A DNA stretch of 10,000 nucleotides. It comes from Stephanodiscus triporus. Its lineage: Eukaryota > Bacillariophyta > Thalassiosirophyceae > Thalassiosirales > Thalassiosiraceae. The translations under genes and the position numbers were made by a program. The notes beneath the pieces are model-generated. The model did not search any database and had not been told where the DNA came from. It saw nothing but the letters and a program-made list of their open reading frames with translations. Numbering within the stretch: position 1 is the stretch's first letter; each line of letters opens with the position of its first letter. Shown one piece after another: positions 1-7,912 of the stretch. The stretch is from positions 1 through 10,000 of the forward strand of contig JALLAZ010001020.1 of the NCBI GenBank assembly GCA_036939755.1, in the 5' to 3' direction.

Positions 1-609
1 GAACAAATGCACCTCCGTCTGACCCATTTCAATGGCCGAGCTGATGCACCAGTATGATTAGGCATGCATCGACTGATGGAAGGGATTCATGGTTACCCCT
101 GAAGCCACTGGATGCCAACACTGGGCACGTATTTGCTCTGTATTGCCCTGATGGTGATGGCCGCCCGGGGTCGCATGCATTGCAAAGAAAAAACAAAGAA
201 AAAAGCACCATACTTGCTGGAAATATTGATGGCCAAGGCAGTCCGCCAATACAATAACAAGCACATTGCCCAATGGAGGGGGTCAAGGGCTGCAATGGAA
301 GCCTCTGGTCACTGCAACCAGGCAAGAATTGCGGCAAATAGTAGAAATCGGACATACCAATGACAATGCCAGTTTTTTTTCAAGTTTTTTCATCGTCAAC
401 TCTCTGAAAAAGGGCTCGGGTCTCTGCTAAGGCCCTGAATAACAATAGGGATATGATATATCAAACTGACGAGAAGCTCCTAAGTACAATGTTGAAAAAC
501 TTCATTGGGGTGGTTAAACTAGCATTTTATCTTTTAAACAACCCTTTTAATTTTTATTAGCTAATATTTAAGTAGAATCAACTTAAATATCGTGCCTTTC
601 ATATAATGA

Positions 610-644
610 AAAAACTCTTAAAATGTTACGTTTTAAGAGTTTTT
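610..644. repeat. Perfect 14-bp inverted repeat (hairpin)
   Basis: The arm AAAAACTCTTAAAA (610-623) is matched exactly by its reverse complement at 631-644, around a 7-base loop TGTTACG. It lies in intergenic DNA about 480 bases before the next start codon. It could be a transcript 3'-end structure, a decayed mobile-element end or chance in AT-rich DNA; the sequence does not decide. Confidence 0.75.
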
Positions 645-765
645 GTCCCACCCACATGTGCACCACACCAAATACTTTGGATGTCTAATTTACTAGTTGT
701 TGAAAGTTACTCTAGTAAAGTTAAAGTCACCACAAGTCTCTCATTAACATTAATCTGACCTTTCT

Positions 766-910
766 ATTGGGGGCAAATTCAAGGGCAACTTCCACTGGTG
801 CCATGAACTTTTTATGGTTGACTAGTTCACTCCATTAACTAGATTGATAGTCCTTGCAATCATAAAATAGTTGGTTGCCCAACCAGGATTAGTGTGAATT
901 TGCCCCCAAT
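766..910. repeat. 145-bp element with perfect 16-bp terminal inverted repeats (MITE-like)
   Basis: ATTGGGGGCAAATTCA at 766-781 recurs exactly as its reverse complement TGAATTTGCCCCCAAT at 895-910. The interior has no coding capacity and holds a smaller hairpin at 872-885 (TGGTTG-CC-CAACCA). A short non-coding unit bounded by perfect terminal inverted repeats is the form of a miniature inverted-repeat transposable element. I see no convincing target-site duplication at the ends, so transposition is not shown. A foldback structure with another role is the alternative. Confidence 0.5.
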
Positions 911-980
911 TTGGGGGTTTAATTCGAGAGTAGGTAGGGGTACTTACCTTTTACCTAAAATCTAAAATCGAAATTCGTAT

Positions 981-1010
981 GGTATCGTATGGTACATACC
1001 ATACGATACC
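981..1010. promoter_or_regulatory. Near-perfect 30-bp palindrome upstream of the 1121 gene
   Basis: GGTATCGTATGGTA (981-994) and its exact reverse complement (997-1010) are separated by only CA. The left flank partly repeats the arm (GTATGG). It ends 110 bases before the start codon at 1121, where a promoter would be expected. A dyad this tight could bind a dimeric regulator or form a cruciform; the position suggests regulation, but that is inference. Confidence 0.4.
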
Positions 1011-1120
1011 AACGTTGGCGAGAAAGCTAAAAGGCAGGTCGGGCTCAACGTTGGATTATTTATTTGCCGTGATTTTTGTCTGCCTTCATTATTTATTTTT
1101 TTTATTAAATCCTTAAGACG

Positions 1121-1293
1121 ATGGATTACCCTAGTGCGGTTGGAAACGGCGACGACCGCCACGACGAAGAGCCGGCCGAGGCGGCGGCGGCGGCGGAGGG
1201 GGAGGAAGACGAGGGCAGCGACATCTCCTTCGACGAAGACGACGGCGAGGAGGGGGCGAAGGTTCCCGCCATCGGGGAGTGGCCAGGCGAAGA

Positions 1294-1327
<34 letters not shown>

Positions 1328-2605
1328 TACTTCGCCGCGCAGGACAATGCCGGCGCGACAGTGCCGACTTTGCCTCTCATGCCTAACTTTGTCGTCTCCG
1401 ACGTCCGCGAGAAGAACGCCAACGGTGCCCTCCTTTGCCTCGTCGTGGGTTGCACCAAGAACGCGCAGGGTCGGTCCTTCTCCCCCAAGACCGCGGGCGA
1501 CTCGAGTCTCCGCGTCCCACCCCGCGCGCAGGGGGGGGGTGGCCTATGCAGGGCCCATCATAACGCGTACCTCATCCAGACCGGACAGGTCGAGTCGTGG
1601 GATTGCGCCTGCGGGAACAGGGTCATCGTGGAGAGCGACAGGTGCGGATCGTGCCATCGCTGGAGGGGAGGGGTCAAGCAGCACAACAAGACGACGGCGA
1701 CCGGGTCGGCGAAGAAGGCGAAGACGTCGTATTCCGCGACTTCGACGAGGACGGCACCTCCCGAGGGAGCCGTCCCGGACCCGTGGGCGCAGCAGGGCGA
1801 TGGCAATGACATTCGCATCTCCGACGTCCGCGAGACGAATAAGAACGGCCGATCGCTGTGCAAGGTGGTCGGTTGCACCAAGTTGGATCAGGCGAGGAAC
1901 GCGGGGTTCTGCAGGAGACATTACAAGATGGTCGCCGTCGTCGATGGGGCATCGTCGTCGTCGTTGCAGCACGATGCCAGCGAGAAGAACGCGGGCGGCG
2001 ACGTCGTCCTCGCTGGCGGCGGTGTCGACGTCGACTTGGACTCTTGGACCTGTCCTTGCGGCCAGGTGATATCGTTCAAAATGAAACGGTGTGGGAAATG
2101 CAACAAGGCGAGTTCAATCGATTATATTCCGTGCATATTATTACTCATTCACTTTCTAATCTATTCCCTCATCATTCTCATTGAACAGTGGAAGGGCGGG
2201 ATGCGCGAGCCTTACAAAGTCACGACGTCGGCGAAGAAACGGCGCGTGTTGTCTGACAACGTCAAAATCAAGGACCATTACGATGACGTATCGTCGAATT
2301 GGACGTGTCAGTGCGGGAGCGAAGTATCCGCCACCAAGTCTCGTTGCGGCAAATGCCACCATTGGCGCGGGGGGAAGCGGAAGGGGGGGTGGACGATAAG
2401 GCCATCGTCCAATGCCGTTCAAAATGATTACGGCATCGATTGGAGCGCGGACTGGATCTGCTGCGAGGAGACCATATCCGCCGATAAGAGACGGTGCGGA
2501 AAGTGCAATGGCTGGAGGGGGGGGAAGAGAGTGGCGAAGACTTCGTTGAAATCGGAGGAGGGCGATGTCAGGAACGAGTACGCAACTACGGAATTCACTG
2601 TTTGA
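1121..2605 (+). CDS. Cys-rich protein with two alternating putative zinc-binding modules
   Basis: The frame encodes 494 residues unspliced, or 467 if the in-frame intron 2108-2188 is removed. Residues 8-58 are acidic, followed by Gly59-Gly69. Module A has the pattern VVGCTK with C-x4-C, then C-x2-H: C106, C111, C143, H146 and C247, C252, C264, H267. Module B is W-x-C-x-C-x10-C-x2-C-x2-W-[RK]-G-G and occurs four times, starting at W160, W309, W394 and W445, in the order A-B-A-B-B-B. Linkers are basic; KKRR at 372-375 could be a nuclear signal. The spacing suggests zinc binding and perhaps nucleic-acid binding, but I know no function for it. Module A1 carries about 20 extra residues, and module B4 has lost one residue (CC instead of CxC). 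ATG 1121 is the first start in the open frame and precedes the acidic region. Confidence 0.8.
1295..1326 (+). repeat. Run of 32 consecutive G bases inside the coding sequence
   Basis: An uninterrupted G run encodes Gly59-Gly69 together with the following A. The frame is consistent on both sides: an acidic stretch before and module A1 after. As written, the length therefore preserves the gene. Such runs are unstable in replication and hard to sequence, so the exact length is uncertain. It can also form G-quadruplex structure on the coding strand. Confidence 0.9.
2108..2188 (+). other. In-frame 81-nt GC-AG intron in module B2
   Basis: The donor is AAG|GCGAGT (a GC in place of GT in an otherwise consensus donor) and the acceptor is TTGAACAG|TGG after a pyrimidine-rich stretch. 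Removal is phase 0 and joins RCGKCNK directly to WKGG, restoring the module B pattern seen uninterrupted in copies 1, 3 and 4. The 81 bases have no stop codon, so retention would add 27 residues, mostly hydrophobic (Ile/Leu-rich). Splicing is the better reading because of the module repair. Confidence 0.8.
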
Positions 2606-3774
2606 TGGACGTTTCGGGTAGTGTTCAGCCGATCATGCACGCTGGGCGGGATCATGATCATGGCGTTGAGATGATGTTTGTGACAACTTTATTCGACGGT
2701 AGCTTTGAGAGTCGTGTCGTGAGATTGGACTATGGAGCGCGGGGGGTGGGGCGCCATGCGAAGTTCCATTATATAATTTTACAATATATCGTTATACTTT
2801 TGCTCTCTTTTTTTTCTTCTGAAAATGATGCCCGCGCGATGAACACGGTCGGAGAGCGGGGTTGATTTTGGTGCGTGGGCGACACTCTCCCAATTGGGAG
2901 AGGAAGGCTTGCCATCTCCATCGGTCTCGCCACAATCTAAGGATAGTTTAGTGTCCTTTCCCCAAACCCCAGCATTGAAATATGATTTAAGATATCAGCA
3001 ATTTCCTAAACCGTCCTACGTGACGCGCCATTTCCAAATCGCAAACCGGACTGGGATCGACAATGCCAAATTGCGTCAGTATGTCCGACGCCTCCTGCAG
3101 CAATGCCAAATCCTCAACCAAAGCGCGATGCGGATAACATATTTTTCATATTGAGTAACATTCGAGAGGCATGAAGCGAAGCCTACGCCAATTTTTCATG
3201 CCGTTATCCCAACCAGAAAAATTCAAAGCCAACCTCACTCCACTCCCACGACCAATACCGTCAATGACAACAACAACAAGAATGACAATAACACGCAGGG
3301 GAAACAGTTGGTCTGCCTTGACTCAAGGCTCGTGCACAAGCCTATGAAATATTATGCCTCAGCCTGACTGGCGGGAACACCTGTGCAATGCGTGACTTGT
3401 TTGAGTCCTCAGCGGGTACGTACAGTCTACTTACCATTCTTGTAGGTAACTCTTCCACCAACTCCTACGTGGGGAGGCGAATCTAATTTTTCATCCTTTC
3501 AAATATTTGCCATTTCCGTTTTGATCGCCCATGAAATTTGGAGCATCTACAACTCAACAAGGGTGGCATCACGTGTGGCATTTGGTAGCGGAGACTCGTG
3601 CTTGTCGGTTCGACTCAAACCAGTTTCAGTTTCAAGACTCAAGTATGCCTGCGCACGTGCCATTCTACAAAACTGAAGGCAGCAAGTCTCTAAACAATCG
3701 GTCACATTCATAGAGAGAGACAAGTTTGATTCATTGTTGGCCGTGACCCCAAAGTAATTATCACCCACCCCATC
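2606..3774. other. Intergenic region between the two intact genes
   Basis: The first part, to about 2870, presumably holds the 3' untranslated region of the upstream gene; an AT-rich stretch at 2768-2800 is a plausible 3'-end region, but no clear polyadenylation signal stands out. An open frame at 2894-3154 begins only with TTG, inside a palindrome, and resembles nothing I know. A small nested inverted repeat lies at 3132-3209: GGCATGAA at 3168-3175 against 3195-3202, and GGATAAC at 3132-3138 against 3203-3209. CAA-rich simple sequence lies near 3263-3295. The last few hundred bases should contain the promoter of the 3775 gene, though no core element is clear. Confidence 0.5.
2885..2902. repeat. 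Perfect 18-bp palindrome
   Basis: CTCTCCCAATTGGGAGAG equals its own reverse complement. It lies 280 bases after the stop of the 1121 gene. No function can be assigned; it could be a binding site for a dimeric protein or a small cruciform. Confidence 0.7.
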
Positions 3775-6700
3775 ATGGCAAAAATGAATTATGGCAAACT
3801 GCATCTTCGAGCCAAAGATGCGTCAAGCGAACTGAGACTGGGGGGCATCATGCTTTTCAGCATTCTGGCAGCATTCACTTCACTACCGAAGCATATGTCC
3901 GTCCAAGCACAGGCGGAATCCACGGTTCCCATTGGCAAACGTTTTGACAGAGGTCCACGACTTGCAGAGGTGTTTGTCACCAAGGGTGCAGAAGCGAATG
4001 ATGCAAATGATACCGAAGAGAGGCTGCTATATCGCGAGAATAGAAAGAAAGGAACGCATCATAGAGGTGCAAACAAACGAAAGAAACAGTCACGCGTGGT
4101 GAAACGAAAAAAGAGAACTGCCAGGAAGAAAAGATTTGGAGGAACATACAACACTGGTAGCAAACCTATGGCCTGGGGTGGCACCGGTTCATGGCTAGCG
4201 CCTCCAGCTTGGGGCGGCACTGAAGCTCCGCCAGCTTGGCTGTACGGTACCTGCGGCGGCGGTTCGATCGGGAACGCCATGTGCCCGAACAGAAACGAGT
4301 GCTGTTCCGAGTTCGGCTTCTGCGGCACGTCGGCGGAGTACTGCACGAATAAGTTAGAGAATACGGGACCGACGACGACAAGGCTTGGCAAGTCAGGCAA
4401 GACTGGCAAGGCTAGTAAGGCGGGCAGCCCAGTCACTGGCAGCCCTGTCACTCCACCTCCGAGTGGCAAGCCGACTTGGAGCGGTGGTTGGGTCTACCCT
4501 TCACCTCCGCATCTTCCACAACCAATCGAGTGTGACAAATGGGGCAGCTCCTCTAACCACTGGGGGGGTGGGTATGATCCGTGCATTGCCATTGTCACGC
4601 ATGCTCCAACAGGTAAGTGTGCAAAGTGCGACATATTGTCATTGCAATTTCCCGTTCTTTTGCTTCTCCATTCAAATCGAATCTCCTTCCGCTCGTCTCT
4701 CAATCACGAAACAAAACAGACTTCCCAACCTACATCCCAGAGCCAACACCACAACCCACTGCAACACCGGAAACACTCTATCCGACATTTGCAACTGTCA
4801 GGCCAACGCCATCAACATCAACCACAGAACCAACGCCATCAACATCAACCACAGAACCTACGCCATTATTCACGTATGAGCCTACCCCAGCACCAACGGA
4901 CGAGCCAACGCTATCACCGTCATACGAGCCAACGCAATCACCAACTTCCGAGCCAACTCTATCACCAATGGGCGAACCAACATTGCAACCTACATTGACA
5001 CCAACGTTCATCGTAAACACGTGAGTCAACCAATGACATTCGCTATCGAATGTTTCTATATTTTTATTTGTGAATGTCGTTTCATGTTCTATTTTTGGTT
5101 CTCACCAATAAATGATGCCACCGTCGGCACTAAAAAACTAGTCTTGAACCAACATTGCAACCTACATTGACACCGACGTTTATGGTAAATACGTGAGTCA
5201 ACCGATGATATTCTCTATCGAATGTTTCTACATTTTTATTTGCAAAAATCGATTTATGGTTCTTTTTTTGATTCTCACTACTAAATGATGCCCTGAAAAA
5301 CTAGGCTTGAGCCAACACTGCAACCTACCTTGTCACCAACGTTCATGGAAAATATGTGAGTTAACCAATGACATTCTTCATTGAAGTTGCTAAGTACATT
5401 TGCTTACTTTGAATGTCATATAATGTTTCTTATCACATAAATGATGTCATCTTTGGCACTTATATCTAGGCTTGAGCCAACACTGCAACCTACCTTGTCA
5501 CCAATGTTCGAAAATACGTGAGTCAACCGATGATTTATTGAGTGTTGCTAAGTATCTTTACTAACTTGCGAATGTTGAATTATGGTTATTATCACATAAA
5601 TGATGTCATCTTCGGCACTGACTATCTAGGCTTGGGCCAACCCAGCAGCCTACCTTGGATGATTCGTGAGTTAACCCATGATATTACTTATTGAATATTG
5701 CTAAGAATTCTAACAAATTTACTTACTTGCGAATGTCGACTGATGGTTCTCACACTTGGTATCCAGGCTTGAGCCAACCTTCTCGCCAATGATCACGTGA
5801 GTGTGTCTATTTTTGAAACATCATCTATTAATCACCCTCGTCTCATAATGATTATTGCTTTGATCTCGCAATGCAGCACTCCGATTCCCACGCCAAATAT
5901 CTTTGAAGCATCTAGACTACTATGGGCCTGGGGATCAACTTGGGGTATTGGGGTGGACGTCTCTCAGAACATTCTAGTTCCACAAGACGTTGACGAGCTT
6001 GTCCTTGACGCGTCAGCAGGTACATATTACTCTCTTTTCATCTTAGCCGATGGATCTGCCAGAGTTGGTGGGTACATTGAGACGCCAGAAAACTACCGAG
6101 GCCACTTTGGTTTGGGCATTGCTGAAGTACGTGGAGTCAATACACTTTCGCCTATCCTGGAAGTTGAGGATTTGAAAGGAAACGTAGTAGCAGCGCCAGA
6201 GTTTCGGATGGTGGTTGCCGGGGTGGAGAGTGCTGAAGGATCGGGACACATGCACTCTGTTTTTATTGACATCGACGGAAATGTGTATGCAGCTGGCAAC
6301 AATGATAAGGGCCAATTGTGTCTTGGTGACACCGAACACAGCCTCTTTCCAACGCAAATAAAATTGCCAGGCGGTGAAACTGCTGAGAGTGCTGTTGTGG
6401 GAGGAGAATTCACATTGATTCTCACGACTTCGGGTAAGCTATACGGTTGTGGTAGCAATGAGTTAGGTCAATTGGGGCTTGGAGATGATGTCCTTTCAGT
6501 AACCACTCCTGATGATAAAAATGGCTTGACTGATGTTCTAAGCATATCAGCAGGCCAAAATTTTGCACTAATCAGGACTAGTGATGGACTGTTTGTAATG
6601 GGAGATAACACATATGGTGAGTAGACTCATTGATGCCGCCACTCACTCCATCACAAATTCCAAAGGTTTGCCAACTCAACATATTTATGCTACTGTCTCT

Positions 6701-7338
6701 GCATAGGTCAACTATGCCTTGATACTGGGGGCGCCTATGCTGCTTTGCCTACTCTAATTGATTCCGCTGATGATGTTATTCCCAGCACGGATGTGAAATC
6801 ATTCAAGGCGGGGAGGGAGTCGACATACATTGTATTCGAGGACGGATCTGTTGTTGCATGCGGGTTGAATGATGTCGGGCAATTGGGCGATGGTTCATTT
6901 AACAACAGTTTCGGAGTGGTATCAGTTGAGAGAGGGAGCAACATTGTTGATGTAGGCACAGGACCCAGTGCCAAAACAGTCTTTTACATCACGAGTGACG
7001 GGCAGGTATCTGGCAATGGCATGAACAACTTTGGACAGCTTGGCGTTGGAGACGAAAGAGACAGAGAATTCCAAGTGGATGTGACTTTTCAAGGTGACGC
7101 TTTTGTTCAATACATATCGGCGGCAGATACGCACACTGTTGGGTTGACTTCAGATGTTGGTATAGTTGGTATACCGACGATATCTCCCACGCTTGGCTCT
7201 ACACAGTATATGCCAACGATGTCTCCCGCGTTAAGCACCACACAGCTGTCCGACGGGCAATCGTCAACTTCCCCCACAAATGCGTCTACCACAGAATCTA
7301 CCACAGTCTCGAGTCCCACGCCATCACCCACTATTTAA
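3775..7338 (+). CDS. Secreted chitin-binding / Pro-Thr stalk / RCC1-propeller protein (nine exons)
   Basis: Exons: 3775-4612, 4720-5020, 5142-5192, 5305-5355, 5470-5517, 5630-5665, 5767-5796, 5877-6616, 6707-7338. They total 2727 nt, or 908 residues plus TAA, and the frame is kept at all eight junctions. Order: hydrophobic signal segment 22-37 with possible cleavage after AQA47; Lys/Arg-dense 89-122; Ala-Trp-Gly-rich 130-157; hevein-type chitin-binding domain with Cys160, 170, 176, 177, 183, 190 (CCSEFGFCGTSAEYC); evenly spaced K206, K209, K212, K215 (KSGKTGKASK); Pro/Thr stalk about 280-465; RCC1-like repeats about 466-847 with GQLGLGD-type signatures; Ser/Thr/Pro tail to 908. No C-terminal membrane segment is seen. 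Secretion and chitin binding follow from the domain families; a cell-wall role is inference. M26 is a possible alternative start. Confidence 0.85.
4613..4719 (+). other. Intron 1 of the chitin-binding/RCC1 gene
   Basis: 107 nt with consensus donor AACAG|GTAAGT and acceptor AAAACAG|AC, phase 1. Splicing joins ...HAPT to DFPTYIPEPTPQ. Without removal the frame runs on into a Gln/His-rich shadow reading of the Pro/Thr-coding DNA, which is clearly the wrong frame. Confidence 0.9.
4803..4856 (+). repeat. Two perfect 27-bp tandem repeats in exon 2
   Basis: Copies at 4803-4829 and 4830-4856 are identical and encode PTPSTSTTE twice in the Pro/Thr stalk. Perfect identity at nucleotide level points to a recent duplication. 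It shows the stalk also grows inside an exon, by a simpler route than the exon-intron array downstream. Confidence 0.95.
4974..5796 (+). repeat. Tandem array of exon-plus-intron units encoding stalk segments
   Basis: The end of exon 2 (4974-5020) is followed by five units, each an intron plus a small exon: 5021-5192 (172 nt), 5193-5355 (163), 5356-5517 (162), 5518-5665 (148), 5666-5796 (131). Introns 2-6 are 121, 112, 114, 112 and 101 nt. All start GTGAGT; introns 2-5 end CTAG and intron 6 ends CCAG. They share internal blocks such as AATGATG followed by TCGGCACT or TTGGCACT. Exons 3-7 are 51, 51, 48, 36 and 30 nt, all flanked by phase-2 introns, encoding degenerate LEPTLQPTLxPTF segments. 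Units shorten and diverge towards the 3' end. Duplication of whole exon-intron units explains the similarity of both parts. Confidence 0.9.
5797..5876 (+). other. Intron 7 of the chitin-binding/RCC1 gene
   Basis: 80 nt, donor ATCAC|GTGAGT and acceptor AATGCAG|CACTCC, phase 2. It shares the donor with the array introns, but its interior and acceptor differ, so it may be the non-duplicated intron that bounded the original unit. It has no stop in one frame, so that frame reads through it from 5797, which could mislead gene callers into starting a separate RCC1 gene there. Confidence 0.85.
6617..6706 (+). other. Intron 8 of the chitin-binding/RCC1 gene
   Basis: 90 nt, donor ATATG|GTGAGT and acceptor CTGCATAG|GTCAAC, phase 1. 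Splicing rebuilds the RCC1 signature TYGQLCLD across the junction, which supports both boundaries. Reading through would meet a TAG immediately (6622-6624). Confidence 0.92.
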
Positions 7339-7631
7339 TGAGTTCACAAAACTCCATGACCTGCATTAACATATTGTGAAAAGGTATAGATGAAGAATCT
7401 GCAACCCTTGAAGTATTGTCAGCTATGATCAATAATATCATGTGTATATTTATGGTTACTTAAGATAACAAACATCATCTGGTTTTGATAATATTAGCTT
7501 TCATTTCTTCAATTGTTAAATATTGCAAATTCCAGTCCCAATTTGGAGCCGTTGAGCTCAGATGCTACCTAACTATTTGCTAGGGACAAAACTCAAGGAA
7601 ATCGTGGTCATCATCATCATGATTGTGATCA

Positions 7632-7647
7632 GCTGCTGCTGCTGCTG
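7632..7647. repeat. GCT/CTG trinucleotide microsatellite
   Basis: Five GCT units plus one base in intergenic DNA. No reading frame worth calling runs through it. Confidence 0.85.
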
Positions 7648-7876
7648 TACTGTGCTCTGCTCAAACTGCAGAGTGCTAGCAAATCATTTTGCCTCCTTGC
7701 CTCCTCCCTCCTTGTATTTGCTCTTTTGTTCAACTGTCCCTTCTCTGATTGCATAAAGATGATGTATTCTACCCTTTTGCACTTGTTTAAGTTTGCCCAT
7801 TCTGTGCACAGCCATGTGTTTGCCTGTTTGCTGGCTAGCTAGAAATCATCCGTGGCTTGTGATTGTGGCAGCTATG

Positions 7877-7912
7877 TGATGACAATGATGATGACAGCTA
7901 TCATTGTCATCA
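7877..7912. repeat. 13-bp perfect inverted repeat with 10-base loop
   Basis: TGATGACAATGAT (7877-7889) pairs exactly with ATCATTGTCATCA (7900-7912). It sits in ATG/CAT-rich simple sequence, which raises the odds of such a match by chance. It could form a transcript hairpin; nothing else supports a function. Confidence 0.7.

Larger units (their letters stand above)
1..1120. other. AT-rich intergenic region, no supportable gene
   Basis: No reading frame here gives a recognisable protein. The open frames between 29 and 363 overlap each other on both strands and show no motif, and the frame at 962-1162 on the minus strand runs across a palindrome and into the next gene. The stretch from about 360 to 1120 is rich in A and T runs. 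What it does contain are three inverted repeats, listed separately (610-644, 766-910, 981-1010), and a T-rich stretch just before the start codon at 1121. The left 360 bases are less AT-rich than the rest and could be the edge of some older unit, but I recognise nothing in them. Confidence 0.6.

Noticed and set aside
29..363. Several overlapping open frames on both strands near the left edge
   Set aside because: Four frames of 67-108 residues overlap in the same DNA, none with a recognisable motif, signal or domain, and no sign of which strand would be real.
1470..1531. Possible intron inside module A1 (GTCGGT donor, GCGCAG acceptor)
   Set aside because: Removal of 62 nt would break the frame and lose the C-x2-H part of the module unless the nine-G run is also mis-sized.
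1134..2069. Long Arg-rich plus-strand frame and other long frames across the first gene
   Set aside because: They are by-products of GC-rich codon use in the true frame; only the 1121 frame carries repeated Cys modules.
2894..3154. 86-codon plus-strand frame
   Set aside because: It starts only with TTG, inside a perfect palindrome, and the product shows no family motif. It could be a fragment of an old gene but I cannot support it.
3132..3209. Nested inverted repeats (GGCATGAA and GGATAAC pairs)
   Set aside because: Arms are only 7-8 bp and the outer pair is placed asymmetrically, so chance is a sufficient explanation.
4613..4998. Gln/His/Ser-rich C-terminus of the frame opened at 3775
   Set aside because: This is the wrong-frame reading of the Pro/Thr-coding exon after failing to remove intron 1; GTAAGT and CAG sites and the frame after splicing explain it.
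4778..5029. Gly/Val/Asp-rich minus-strand frame with repeats
   Set aside because: It is the antisense shadow of the Pro/Thr repeat DNA in exon 2.
5797..6624. A separate RCC1 gene starting at 5797
   Set aside because: The apparent start lies inside intron 7, which has good splice sites, and the phase-2 junction links the RCC1 exon in frame to the upstream stalk.
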